Shown here one piece after another: positions 23,920 through 35,404 of a DNA stretch of 64,000 bases; the first letter of the stretch is position 1, and each line of letters starts with the position of its first letter. The translations under genes and the position numbers were made by a program. The notes under the pieces are model-generated. The model saw nothing but the letters and a program-made list of their open reading frames with translations. It searched no databases and was not told the DNA's origin. Source of the DNA: Whitmania pigra (lineage: Eukaryota > Annelida > Clitellata > Hirudinida > Haemopidae). Location: the NCBI GenBank assembly GCA_021613335.1, contig JAJTWR010000257.1, forward strand, positions 1,291,001-1,355,000, in the 5' to 3' direction.

Positions 23920-26573
23920 GGATATTTAGCGATATTTAGGAATTCAAACTACACAATTCAACCGTCCTCTTCTCATACGTAGCGTTGTTTCGGTTTCCAA
24001 TGACAACGCCCCGAGGGACGAAATGGGCTGCTGGTTTTGTTTCGAGAGTATTATTTACTTTTTGAGGAGATGTTGGACATTGATGGGAACGAGTGAAATG
24101 TATCTCGTCTGCTTCATTCAATTTGCCGCTCGGTTTCGTTCGCTCTGAAAGTGAACAGGACACGTCCGTCCGAACGCCTATCCATTTATCTTCCCCACCC
24201 ACCATCCATTCATTTTCACCGTCCATCCACCCACCTATCCATCTACTCACCCATCCATCCACCTATCCATCCATCTACTCGCTCATCCATCCACCCATCC
24301 ATCCGTCTTTACGTGGAAAATCGGTTTAAATGGCACCCCGATACGCTGCATTGCAGGCTGTAAAAGTGTAAAACTACAGTTTTGTTTTTTATAAAATGTA
24401 ACGATAGAATAAGTTGTAGCCATGTTATCTAAAATTGTCAAAGGTATGTATTTATTTTGAAATCTTTAAAATTAGATTTATTCAAATAAAATTATTGCAA
24501 ATTTGAATAAGGCCAGCAGGCTGTTTGCAAATCTCTAGCAGGGTGTTTATGTTTAATTAATCACAATAATTTTTGCAATCTCATTCAACCAAGCTATTTA
24601 AAGTCAGCAACTATCCTAGACGTTCAACAGGAGCGTACCAAATTGTCATTACAGCCAAGAAATACAATCAACTAAGATTTCGGTTTTTCTGGATTTGAAG
24701 GTCTTCACCTCCATTTCAATAACCGCAAATCATTTCATCGATCGGTCCATAATATAATAATATACTAATATATAATAATAATATGTTACCATTCATTATT
24801 GAATAATGAGCTTGTCGACTCCATCTCAAAACATCCCGTGAGAGCTGTGTAACAGACACTGACACAAGCTGCTGCCACACTGTCTCATAGCGGTAGCGCT
24901 AACCACATTCAAAAACGTAAACGCGAAGTTCACGTGTTAAATTTTAATAATAAATACGCCAGTAAACTGGCACGAGTTGAGTTGATAAGAGCTTGTTTAC
25001 GACTTGTTGAGAGAAACGTAATTTGAGGGGGGCATGTGGGCAATGGCTTCCTGACTTTGGTCCAGACCCAAAGAAAAAGGTCATCTCCTCACGTTTTGGG
25101 AGGGTTTGCCCTCTCCTGAATTTATGATGGAAACAAAAGAAGGTCGTCTTCTGAAGCTGTGGAAAGGAAAGGTTTACCCCCCACCCCCTTGGAAAATGCT
25201 GAAATGACGTCCCTGGGCTCTGACTCCCAAGTAACGTAAACCGTCATCGACTTATGCAGCTGTTTATGAACGCGGAGGCATAACCCGCTAGCCTTCAAGG
25301 GAACTCCCACCTTGATTTTAGACTATACTTTTTGACAGCGCTTATGAATCTATGTGAAGCAACTGTCACATATTATTAAAGCTTTTTCTTTATCTTCAGC
25401 TATATTTATGTAATTCAAGCTGCAGTTGCAAACCAAATCCAAATGCAATTAGTTGTGGTCTCCTGGAGCTTCTTCTACAGAACTGTACTCAGAAACAGAA
25501 ATGTTCTCTTTCACAAATGAATTGACAATTTCCTGTCCTCAGACTTTCCTGCAAATATATAACCTTTGTTGGATCACCACTAGAGCAGAGGATGTATGCA
25601 CAAGCATTTATAATAAATGAAAAACTCGTTATGAGGCCGAGAAATGTAGAACCATTCCCGTACTTCTATGTAATCCTACAATACAAAACAATCACTAGGT
25701 AATAATAAATGAAAATAATAACTTTGACGAAAGTGTTTCCATTCCAAAAATGTTAAATAGATTAATTCTGCTGAAGTATTTGACGCTCGTGAATTTGTTA
25801 CCTTGAAAATCTCCATAGATAATTTTTATGGATGAAATTATGAAACTACTGGCATACAATTTTAATGCATATACATTATAAATATCACAAATTATAGAGG
25901 AAACAAGAAAGTCTCATCTATGTACCAAAAAAGTTGCTCAAAAAAGTTTAATTGAAGTGAAATACCCTCGCAATATTTTTTTCGATGCCCTCCACCATTA
26001 TAGAATCTAATTGATTCCTTTTTTTGACAATGAATTTTTTTTCCAAATTTGTAGCAATTCCAAGATTTCAATAAAACAATAAAGTTGTGTTCAACTTTGC
26101 GCTTGGAAGCTTAACTTCAGAGGTGCTTTCACTACTTGTGGTTTGCAGTTTAAACGTCTAAGAAATAATAATTCATTGAATCACAAAACCGAAGGGATAA
26201 TCGAAATGCGCTTTGTGACTAGACAACCTAATGTCATTAGCAAAAGATGTTCACATAATAAGTCAACCAAAAGTTATTTTTACTATAAAATATCTGGCTT
26301 ATTATTTTTTAATAAAATATTTTTTGTTTGTATTATGTTCCAGTTCGAAATTATATGAAAAACTGTTTATTTTACAAAAAACATAGACGGGTTTATCGTT
26401 TACAAAGCTTATTATCAACATGTTATCTGCATATTACAATATCTACATATAATCTAAATTTAATTATTCATTGTTCTTCTCAGTTGAGAATAAAGAGCAT
26501 GCAGATTGCGATGTAGAGTAACTCAACTTGATGGCAGAATGGGATACTTTCGCCCTGCTAGATTTATTGAAGT
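23920..26573. mobile_element. Degenerate copy of the 9-bp-TSD inverted-terminal element, unit 2
   Basis: About 24860-26573 is similar throughout to about 40250-42929. The right end CTGCTAGATTTATTGAAGT and its flank ATTTTCAGG match the right end of the unit 5 copy with one or two changes each. The left end is rearranged and includes unit-2-only sequence and a CCAT microsatellite. Open frames in it are not conserved between the two copies, so I see no gene. Confidence 0.6.
24180..24303. repeat. (CCAT/ATCC)n microsatellite
   Basis: Imperfect tandem tetranucleotides of the CATC/CACC type over about 120 bp. They give misleading open frames rich in His, Pro and Ser. Confidence 0.9.
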
Positions 26574-26780
26574 ATTTTCAGGCACCAAACTGGAGGTCGT
26601 GTTCTCGTAAACAAATGTATTAGAAGTCGAGGCTTTCGAGCTGTTCGTGACTAGTCTAGAGTTGTCATGAAGAAAGTAGTTTATTTGCCTCAAACGCACA
26701 TCGAAGGCAAGCAATACAGAAAATGTTAAGATTACACTGAAGTAAAGTTTGACCCCTAAAACCATTTTTATTACTTAGAT

Positions 26781-27595
26781 CAGCGGTTCTCAAACTTTCT
26801 GACGCCGCGACCTCCAGGCATCACTTGCCTATGCAACGGCGACCCCAACAACAAAATTAAACATTTGGGGAATTGGGCTGCTTTTAACACATGAATCATT
26901 GTTGCTATTTATGCCTTTCACTTCTAAATATTAGAAAAGTTATATTTAAATTCTTTTTACGCACATCACACAATTGCAAGATCTAGTTAGTTTTAAATAT
27001 GAAAAAATGAGATATATTGTCATGTTTTTAAATTATTTATTTTGTAATATTATTTGAGTTTCTGAACATCACAACAGTTTCAGTGAGATGGCAGTGCTTG
27101 CTAAATTCAGGATGTCAGCAACCAACAAACATGCTTGCTAGCAAACATAAACTTAAGAGAGAACGAGAGATGTGAACACATCCTTATAAGAAATATTTCA
27201 TTTGTACAATGTACGGCGTCAAATAAAATGATTAGTTGGCTTCGACCTATTATATAATTATAGTTGATACTTTGTATCCAGCCAGACTGCAAGCCAATCG
27301 ATGAACGTCAAGCTACCCCCAAAAAAAGCTTTACCATCCAGCAAGCGGTCGTACGCAAATTGAGTGTTATACACATATTATATATAGTACAGCCGAAAAA
27401 GGCTTGCTCTATAAAAAGCATCTTGCTCAAAATTATATGTGGGGTTAAGGATAAGGTTTTGTCAGAAAATATGTCTTTAATAAATATTTTGAAAAATGTA
27501 TAAAAAAATATTAAATTCTCAGTGTCACAGGCGACCCCTTGCAAAAATTTCAGACGACATCCAAGTAGGACGCGACCTATAGGTTGAGAACCCTG
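26781..27595. mobile_element. hAT-like non-autonomous element, unit 2 copy
   Basis: Left terminus CAGCGGTTCTCAAAC and right terminus GGTTGAGAACCCTG, flanked by ACTTAGAT (26773-26780) and ACATAGAT (27596-27603). About 815 bp, without the LINE piece of the unit 1 copy, so it shows the uninterrupted interior. Confidence 0.8.
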
Positions 27596-27757
27596 ACATA
27601 GATAAATGAGCAGAGAAAACTAAAGACGATTACTAAATAATGTCTTTCATATTAGGCTATTGTTAACGTTTTGTGACAATCGAAATAAATCTGAAGAATT
27701 GAACTGCATCAAAAGCACCATCAATTTTAAATAGAATGTCATGACATGCGCTTCGAA

Positions 27758-29350
27758 TCACTGCCGTTTTTTGGTCACATCCTTAGGAACCCGTTTCACA
27801 TTTTTTCTCATCAACCAAGTGAAGCGTCGAACTAGGACCCAAGCAATGCAACAGAAGAGGAAGATGAAGATAACCGTCAGGAAACCAATTACATCAGCCA
27901 TGATGAATTGCAAAGGTGTCAATTTATAAGCAGACGTCCTGAGGTGCTTGTCACCATACTTAATTAAATGTTCTATCATTCGAGATACCCTTTGTCCGGG
28001 CCTGTCTGGCTTGTCTTTCAGGATTTGAGAGTAAAAGTTCACCTTCTCTGTATAGGTGGGGTCATTCAAAATGTTATCGATACCATTTACCAGTTCATCC
28101 ACTGTGAATGAACTTGGAGACATGGTTATGGCATAGCCCTTCGATTTTGCCACTGCAGCATTATGCTGTTCATCATAAACAAGAGGCGTGATTATCATGG
28201 GTTTCTTATGGTTGACGGATTCAATGATGCTGTTGAGACCACCGTGGGTAATGAAAAACCTCACTTTAGGATGAGCCAACAAGTCGTTCTGGGGAAGCCA
28301 TTTTAAGATCAATATGTTATCACTACCAGGACATGCTTCACTAAGGGGCTTATTTAATTTCCAAATAAACTTCATTTTACCAGAAAAATGTTTGAATGAT
28401 TCACAAAATCGTTTTATGAGAAAATCTGGAACGTGATCAAAATAGCTGCCGAATGACAGAATTGCAGTATCTTTTCCGCCAATAAATTCTTCAATATTTT
28501 TGGACAGAGACTTAATGTCATCGTTGATCATGATGTCTCCTACACTGACAGTATTTGGCATGTTGGCATTCGGGTAGCTGACCGACAGATCTTCTAGAAA
28601 AATCCAAAGGCTGGCCCTTTCTAAAAGTTTCATGAATGACCATTTTTCGCCGCCTGTTGGTAGAAACTCTTCTGAAAAGTCATTGAAAGAATGACAGAAA
28701 TACATGTAGAGGACGTCGCGGAGAAGAGTCGAGAGTCGTTGATAGAAGTTCATTTCATCCGAGTTATCATCTCCTATATAAGGAGTGAATGACTGAAGAC
28801 GGGGAACACGGTAAAGCCACGCTAACCATGGGATGCTGTAAGTAGCATAAGGAATGTCGAGGTAAATTGGTAAGATGTAACTGCATTCTAGAACGACGCA
28901 ATCGACGATTGCAAACTGGTAACCGGATTTCGAAAGCTTTTCCATCAACAGTTTGTTCCTCAGCATATCTAAGCAATCGGCTTCATACATATCCAATTTG
29001 CCGCTGTCTAGCTTGATGGATTTCCAAAATCTTTTCCAATCTGATTCTGCCATTGCCACGTCCACAATGGCTTTGGACATTTCTTCGCTGTTTGAAAATG
29101 GTTTTTCCACGCTGGAGTTGTAAACGATGTAGCCGAAAGTTCCTGAGGATGCATTGGAACGATAAGAATGTGTCTGTATCTTGATGCTCGATGAAAGAAG
29201 GAGTTGAACTTCATGACCTTCGTCTGCAAGTCCAATTCCTAGTTTAGAGTAATAGATGATATGGGAATTGATACTCGACGGAAACATCAGAATTTTAACA
29301 CTTTCGACTGTCGCCAATGACGCATAAAGGAAAAATGTCCTCAGATGCAT
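27758..29350 (-). CDS. UDP-glycosyltransferase UGT3, single exon, DE in place of DQ
   Basis: 530 aa and intact. Signal peptide at about 1-17 (MHLRTFFLYASLATVES), catalytic H30 and D150, signature WLPQNDLLAHP and THGGLNSIIES, membrane segment, tail KKRQ. The residue pair that contacts the sugar of the donor is D393-E394 (VYDEQHNA) instead of the DQ found in the other six, which could change donor preference or activity. Type B markers (GDDNSDEMNFYQR, VYNSSVEKPF) group it with UGT4 and UGT6. Confidence 0.95.
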   Translation of the reverse strand: MHLRTFFLYASLATVESVKILMFPSSINSHIIYYSKLGIGLADEGHEVQLLLSSSIKIQTHSYRSNASSGTFGYIVYNSSVEKPFSNSEEMSKAIVDVAMAESDWKRFWKSIKLDSGKLDMYEADCLDMLRNKLLMEKLSKSGYQFAIVDCVVLECSYILPIYLDIPYATYSIPWLAWLYRVPRLQSFTPYIGDDNSDEMNFYQRLSTLLRDVLYMYFCHSFNDFSEEFLPTGGEKWSFMKLLERASLWIFLEDLSVSYPNANMPNTVSVGDIMINDDIKSLSKNIEEFIGGKDTAILSFGSYFDHVPDFLIKRFCESFKHFSGKMKFIWKLNKPLSEACPGSDNILILKWLPQNDLLAHPKVRFFITHGGLNSIIESVNHKKPMIITPLVYDEQHNAAVAKSKGYAITMSPSSFTVDELVNGIDNILNDPTYTEKVNFYSQILKDKPDRPGQRVSRMIEHLIKYGDKHLRTSAYKLTPLQFIMADVIGFLTVIFIFLFCCIAWVLVRRFTWLMRKNVKRVPKDVTKKRQ

Positions 29351-29458
29351 TTTATTGTTTATGAATTTTCAGAAAGTCAAAACATTTAGCCTGCGATGTT
29401 ATTTATTCAGAACTCAAAAATACTCAACGCGGCGTTATATCTAAGCCCGCCGTTCTTT

Positions 29459-29481
29459 AACGATTGCATAACAATATCGTA
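29459..29481 (-). promoter_or_regulatory. Conserved inverted repeat upstream of UGT3
   Basis: AACGAT-N11-ATCGTA; one arm has a single change. It lies 108 nt before the start codon. Confidence 0.45.
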
Positions 29482-29704
29482 CGCGTTTAAAGATATGAAA
29501 AAGTATATGCTTCATGCATTCATATAAAAATTGCATTCTTCAGACAATTTGGTTGAATTTTTTTTTTTAAAACCTGACTTTTTGCCCGACCTTTCAGGGA
29601 CGTAAAGTATCTAGTAAATGTCTAAAAACGTTATTGCATTGATTATAAAAAAAAAATTACATTGATTAAAGCTTGACCCCCAGAACCATTTTTATTACTT
29701 AGAT

Positions 29705-30381
29705 CAGCTGTTCTCAACCTTTCTGATGACGCGACCTCCAGGCATCACTTGCCCGTGCAGCGGCGACCCCCAACAACAAAATTAAACATTTAGGGGATTG
29801 GGCTGCCTTTAACACATTAATCATTGTTGCTATTTATGCCGTGCACTTCTAAATATAAACAAATTTATATTTATATTATTTTTACGCACATCCCACAATT
29901 GCAAGACCTAGTTGGTTTTAAATATGAACACATGAGATATATTGTCATGTTTTTAAATTATTTATTTAATAACATTATTTGAGTTTCTAAACATTAAACA
30001 TATCCTTATCACGTATATTTCATTTGTACAATGTACAACATCAAATAACATGATTATTCGGCTGCACCAAGTTCCGACCTGCTACAAGTTGCTACTTTGT
30101 ATCCAATCAGCATGCAAGCCAATCGCTAAACGTGAAACTATCTCTGCCATCCAGCAAGCAGTCCGAAGCATCATTGACCGTTATACAAGAGCCGAAAAAG
30201 GCCTGCACTATAAAAAGCATCTTGCTAAAAAATTATATGTGAGTTTATAGATAGGGTTATGTCTGAAAATATGTCTTTAAAAAATATTTTGAAAAATGTA
30301 TTTGAAAAAAATATTAAAATATCAGTGTCTTAAGCGACCCCTGGCAAAAACGTCAGACGACATCCAAATGGGTCGCGACCC
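29705..30381. mobile_element. hAT-like element, unit 3 copy, right end deleted
   Basis: Left terminus CAGCTGTTCTCAACC after ACTTAGAT (29697-29704). The right side stops within the GGTCGCGACC block; the terminal GGTTGAGAACC is missing before AGATAAATA. It directly abuts the UGT3 flank because the truncated UGT1 start seen in other units has been lost here. Confidence 0.75.
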
Positions 30382-30539
30382 AGATAAATAAGTAGAGAAG
30401 ACTGAAGACGATTACTAAATAATGTCTTTCATATTAGGCTATTGTTAACGTTTTGTGACAATCGAAATAAATCTGAAGAATTGCACTGCATCAAAAGCAC
30501 CACCAATTTTAAATAGAATGTCATGACATGCGCTTCGAA

Positions 30540-32138
30540 TCACTGCAGTTTTTTGGTCACATCCTTAGGAACCTGTTTCACATTTTTTCTCATCAACAAA
30601 GTAAAGCATCGAACTAGGACCCAAACAATGCAGCAGAAGAGGAAGAGGAAGATAACCGTCAGGAAACCAATTACATCAGCCATGATGAATTGCAAAGGTG
30701 TCAATTTATAACCAGACGTCCTGAGGTGCTTGTCACCATACTTAATTAAATGTTCTATCAGTCGAGATACCCTTTGTCCGGGCTTGTCTGGCTTGTCTTT
30801 CAGAATTTGAGAGTAAAAGTTCACCTTCTCTGTATAGGTGGGGTCATTCAAAATGTCATCGATACCATTGATCAGTTTATCCACTGTGAAAGAACTTAGA
30901 GACATGGTTATGGCATAGCCCTTCGATCTTGCCAATGCAGCATTATGCTGTTGGTCATAAACGAGAGGTATGATTATCATGGGTTTCTTATGGTTGACGG
31001 ATTCAATGATGCTGTTGAGACCACCATGGGTAATGAAAAACCTCACATTAGGATGAGCCAACAAGTCGTTCTGAGGAAGCCATTTTAAGATCAGTATGTT
31101 ATCACTACCAGGACATGCTTCATTAAGGGGTTTATTTAATTTCCAAATAAACTTTATTTTACCAGAAAAATGCTTGAATGACTCACAAAAACGTTTGATC
31201 ACAAAATCTGGAACGTGGTCAAAATAGCTGCCAAAGGACACAATAGCAGTATCTATTTCCCCAATAAAATCTTCTATGTTTTTGGGCAGAGACTTAATGT
31301 CATCGTTGATCATGATGTCTCCAACACTGACAGTATTTGGCATGTTGGCATTCGGAGAGCTGACAGACAAATCCTCTTGATAAATCCAAAGGCTTGTCCT
31401 TTCTATAAGTTTTATGAAAGACCAATGTTCGCTGCCTGGTGGTAGAAATTCTTCTGAAAATTTATTGAAAGATTGACAGAAATACATGAAGAGGACGTCG
31501 CGGAGAAGATTTGAGAGCCGTTGATAGAAGTTCATTTCGTCCGAGTTATCATCTCCTATATAAGGAGTGAATGACTGAAGACGGGGAACACGGTAAAGCC
31601 ATGGTATCCATGGGATGCTGTAAGAAGCATAAGGAATGTCGAGGTAAATTGCTAAGATGTAACTGCATTCTACAACGAAACAATCAACGATTGCAAACTG
31701 GTAACCGGATTTCGAAAGCTTTTCCATCAATAGTTTGTTCCTCAGCATATCTAAACAATCGGCTTCATACATATCTTGTGTGTCGCTGTCCATCTTGATG
31801 GATTTCCAAAATCTTTTCCAATCTGATTCTGCCATTGCCACGTCCACAATAGCTTTGGACATTTCTTCGCTGTTTGAAAATGGTTTTTCCACGCTGGAGT
31901 TGTAAACGATGTAGCCGAAAGTTCCTGAGGATGCATTGGAACGATAAGAATGTGTCTGTATCTTGATGCTCGATGAAAGAAGGAGTTGAACTTCATGACC
32001 TTCGTCTGCAAGTCCCATTCCTAGTTTGGAGTAAGAGATGATATGGGAATTGATACTCGACGGAAACATCAGAATTTTAACACTTTCGACTGTTGCCAAT
32101 GACGCATAAAGTAAAAATATCAATATCCTCAGATGCAT
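30540..32138 (-). CDS. UDP-glycosyltransferase UGT4, single exon
   Basis: 532 aa and intact. Signal peptide at about 1-19, catalytic H32 and D152, signature WLPQNDLLAHP, THGGLNSIIES and DQ in VYDQQHNA, membrane segment, tail KKLQ (KKxx). Local differences include FIGEIDTA where others have FIGGKDTA and WIYQEDLSVSSP in the acceptor half. It is a sister of UGT3 by type B markers (GDDNSDEMNFYQR, VYNSSVEKPF). Confidence 0.95.
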   Translation of the reverse strand: MHLRILIFLLYASLATVESVKILMFPSSINSHIISYSKLGMGLADEGHEVQLLLSSSIKIQTHSYRSNASSGTFGYIVYNSSVEKPFSNSEEMSKAIVDVAMAESDWKRFWKSIKMDSDTQDMYEADCLDMLRNKLLMEKLSKSGYQFAIVDCFVVECSYILAIYLDIPYASYSIPWIPWLYRVPRLQSFTPYIGDDNSDEMNFYQRLSNLLRDVLFMYFCQSFNKFSEEFLPPGSEHWSFIKLIERTSLWIYQEDLSVSSPNANMPNTVSVGDIMINDDIKSLPKNIEDFIGEIDTAIVSFGSYFDHVPDFVIKRFCESFKHFSGKIKFIWKLNKPLNEACPGSDNILILKWLPQNDLLAHPNVRFFITHGGLNSIIESVNHKKPMIIIPLVYDQQHNAALARSKGYAITMSLSSFTVDKLINGIDDILNDPTYTEKVNFYSQILKDKPDKPGQRVSRLIEHLIKYGDKHLRTSGYKLTPLQFIMADVIGFLTVIFLFLFCCIVWVLVRCFTLLMRKNVKQVPKDVTKKLQ

Positions 32139-32253
32139 TTTATTATTTTTGAATTTTCAGAAGGTCAAAACATTTATTCTGCGATGTAATCCAAGTTTAT
32201 TCAGAGCTCAAAAATACTCAACGCGGCATTATATCCAAGCCCGCCATTCTATT

Positions 32254-32276
32254 AACGATTGCAAAACAATATCGTT
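32254..32276 (-). promoter_or_regulatory. Conserved inverted repeat upstream of UGT4
   Basis: AACGAT-N11-ATCGTT, arms perfect, 115 nt before the start codon. Confidence 0.5.
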
Positions 32277-32517
32277 CGCGTTTAAAGATATGAAGAAGTA
32301 TAAGCTTCATGCATTCTTCAGACTATTCAATTTGGTTGAATATTTTCTTAAAATTATGCCTTTTTGCCAGAACTTTCAGGAGCGTATAGTATCTGGTAAA
32401 TACTTTAAAAAAATTGATATAATTGATAATTATTGTTTAGATGCTTGCAAGATTAAAAAGATTTTTGTTATTATATAAGAAGTTTAAAATTTTTCAAATA
32501 GTTCAACTTTCACCCAA

Positions 32518-32697
32518 TCAGGCGATACTCGATGAAAGAAGCAGTTGCACTTCATGACCCTCGTCTGCAAGTCCCATTCCTAGTTTCGAGTAAAAGATTT
32601 TATGGGAATTGATACTCGACGGAAACATCAAAAGTTTAGCGCTCTTTGCCAACGCGAATAACACAAAAACAAAAATTATAGTCGACACCGAATGCAT
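32518..32697 (-). pseudogene. Truncated UGT1-type 5' end, copy 2 (open 59-codon frame)
   Basis: ATG at 32697; the frame stays open for 59 codons through a signal-peptide-like start, PSSINSHKIFYSKLGMG and LADEGHEVQLLLSSS. A TGA follows immediately after the junction with the UGT4 flank. The full UGT1-type upstream region is kept. It is a remnant of the unequal crossover; whether it is expressed is unknown. Confidence 0.85.
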
Positions 32698-33306
32698 CTC
32701 ACAAGTTTAAATCTCGTCGGACATAAATCTATCGTTCTTTAGAAATGGAGATTAATTTCTGTATTAAAACCGTCAATTTATCAAGAGCTCTCAAATGAAT
32801 AGATCTCACATATTTACGTCATTCACTTTAGAATAAATTTAGTGTTATGACGAGATATTTGCACATTGATTTCAGAATGATGCCTTCTTTAATCATTAAC
32901 ATAGATCAGGATCGTGAGGGTCGTCGTCATCATCGTCATAATATAGTCCATGTTACTTTGACAATATGAACTCATTATGATCATGATGTTATTCTAGATT
33001 TCAGTATCACCAAAACGTTCTCCCAAACTTAAATATTCTCAGGCACGAAACTCAAGGTCGTGTTCTCGGAAACAAAAGTATCAGAAGTCGAAGATTTCGA
33101 CTTGTTTTTGACTAGTCTAGAGTTGTCATGAAGAAAGTTGTTTATTTGCTTTAAACGTACTTTGAGACAAGCAATATAGAAAATGTTAGAAATACATTGA
33201 AATTAAGTCTGACCCCGAAAACCATTTTTATTACTTAGATCAGCTGTTCTCAGCCTTTCTGTCGAAGCGACCCGCATGCACCACTTTCCCGTGCAGAGGC
33301 GACCCC

Positions 33307-35079
33307 CAGAGATGGGTAGTTATTAACTATAAGTAGTTAAAAAAATAGTAGTTAACTACGGTGGGCCCGCATGGCTTAACGGTTAAGGCTGCGCCTCTCA
33401 CTATGGCAGCACGCGAATCAAACCCCGCTGCGGGAGCACCGTCCTAATTATCTAGATATGCAACGGACGGTAATTAAACATTACTTTTACTTTTTTGTAG
33501 TTAGCTAAGTTAACTACTTTTGAAGTAGTTATTAACTACAAATAGTTAACTACTTTGAATAAAATGTTAAAATGTTAACATAAAATGTACAAAAATAATT
33601 TTTTTCCAATATTACAATTTGAGACATCATTTTATAAGTTTAGTTTCTTTGATTTCAAGTTTTGCTTACTACCGCCATTTCTGACTTCTGAATTATTACT
33701 TAAGTAGCCGTATTTTGAAAACGTTTTATATAAAAAAGTAAGACGTAATCGAAAGCCTAAAACTCTGACGAACCATATTTGGTAATGATCTGCAAGTTTG
33801 ATTCTCCAACATCATTCCTGATATTAGTTGTCCAATGACTCTGAAAAGCTATAAAGAAAAAATGTTCAGCTCACAATCGACCATCAATATAAGAATGACA
33901 ATCAAAAGTTTCTGACATTAGGAAAGCTTTCGACTTGTTTTGATTCGTAGATATTCACTCATATTGTTTGCGGTCCGTCGACAAATATAGACCTGAAGTT
34001 TCTCGAACCATGCTCAAGTCATTTTCATTGAAGTGCTCTGGGCCTCGCATTTTCTCTTCGATTCCTGTCACCATTGCTTTCTCCAAATCCATATCTATTT
34101 TCAAATGTACTTACAAATCATATATCATGACTAAGTAAATTCATCTCATGTTGCTTTTCTGAAGTTCGTCCGATTTCTTGTGTTTAGGAACTGCCACCTT
34201 ATTTTTGAACTTCTGGACGAATTCTTAATATTATGACTTTGGTAATACTCGGCTTAACAACATTTTTTTTTTCGTTGGAACTGGCAGCCCATCATCGGTA
34301 GTATATCCCTTCGGGTTGACCTTTTTTACAAAATGTCTATCTATGTAATTAAGCTGGTTATTTTTGTAATAGTATGATTGTGTTTGAATACTTTTTGTTT
34401 AATAAATCTTTCTACAAAAAAAAAAGATTGAAAAGTTATAAAACAAATTCCATGTCACATAATTCTGGTTATGCAAGTGTTCCTCAGCCAGTTGATGGAG
34501 ACATTCAGCTAATGTACCTCCTATGTTTTAAAGCACAATAATCAGCAATAATAATTCTACTTCTAAATTACAATTTACTTATGCAATACTTACATCCCAT
34601 TATTTATCAAACTCAGCAAGGAATGTACAAAGTCTACTCGATTATCCAACTGTTTGTGCTGCATTCATCAAGCTTAATTCGACATTACCAAGTTCGGCAG
34701 CAGTTGAAAGACTTTTAGTGTAGCAGGGCAGGTTTTATGTAACAGACAATGTAAATTATCGGATAATCATATCGACATGATGATTTTTTAAGAGATCGCC
34801 TAAAACATTCATTGTATACTTCTGTTTTTTATTAATTTGAACAATAAAATTTTGTTGATAATGTTACAATAGTGTAAATAAATATGCTAATAATTATGTC
34901 TTGTTCGGTTGTCCAGAAAATTAATTTTATCAAATGTCAACTGAAAAGTAGTTAAAAAAGAGTTAAAAAGTAGTTAACTACTATGCAAGTAGTTAAGGAG
35001 TAGTTACTAACTACTTATTTAAAAAATAGTTAACAAATAGTTACTAACTACTTTTTTAAGTAGTTAAAGCCCATCTCTG
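33307..35079 (+). mobile_element. Decayed hAT transposon (1.77 kb) nested in the hAT-like element
   Basis: Termini are CAGAGATGGG and CCCATCTCTG, perfect 10-bp inverted repeats. Flanking 8-mers are GCGACCCC (33299-33306) and GCGACCCT (35080-35087), an 8-bp duplication with one change. Near 34650-34790 (plus) a decayed frame encodes the hAT dimerisation block (FIKLNS, PSSAAVERL, then AGQVL and LSDNHIDMM) with a one-base shift between VERL and the AG block. Both ends carry many copies of GTAGTTAACTAC-type subterminal repeats, typical transposase-binding arrays. Most of the transposase ORF is gone. Confidence 0.85.
33360..33507 (+). mobile_element. tRNA-derived SINE inside the hAT transposon
   Basis: A GC-richer block with an A-box-like TGGCTTAACGG (33372-33382) and, about 42 nt on, a B-box-like GAATCAAACCC (about 33414-33424). 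A T-rich tail follows. AGTTAACTAC flanks it on both sides (33350-33359 and 33508-33517), which could be a target duplication. The same motif is also part of the host element's subterminal repeats, so that point is ambiguous. Confidence 0.65.
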
Positions 35080-35255
35080 GCGACCCTCAACAACAAAATT
35101 AAACATTTGGGGGATTGGGCTACCTTTAACTCATGAATCGTTATTGCTATTTATTCGTTTCACTTCTAAATATTAGAAAATTTATATTTAAATTCTTTTT
35201 ACGCACATCCCACAATTGCAAGATTAGTTAGTTTTAAATACGAAAACATTAGCGA

Positions 35256-35404
35256 ATTCAAAACAAGTTAGCCAAACTTGTTCTTCTTAATCCCAATCTC
35301 AACAGCTCCGAGGCCCTGACACAACTGCACTGGCTACCCATCCATCTTCGCATCATCTACAAAATATCTCTGCTCACTTATCGCAGGATCAATATACTAT
35401 TGGA
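35256..35404 (+). mobile_element. LINE fragment A (RT C-terminal end)
   Basis: The plus frame reads a typical late-RT block: ALTQLHWLPIHLRI followed by YKISLLTYRR. Only about 45 codons remain. It abuts fragment B directly. Confidence 0.7.

Larger units (their letters stand above)
33241..35255. mobile_element. hAT-like element, unit 4 copy, split by a hAT transposon
   Basis: The left part 33241-33306 starts with CAGCTGTTCTCAGCC after ACTTAGAT. The right part resumes at 35080 (CGACCCTCAACAACAAAATT) and runs to about 35255, where LINE fragments replace the rest. The interruption is the element at 33307-35079. Confidence 0.8.

Noticed and set aside
23936..24363. Frames of 70-108 codons rich in His, Pro, Ser and Trp
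   Set aside because: They come from the CCAT/ATCC microsatellite, which is open in several frames on both strands.
33360..33440. A functional tRNA gene
   Set aside because: The A and B boxes are imperfect and I could not fold a complete cloverleaf with a matched acceptor stem; a SINE head explains it better.
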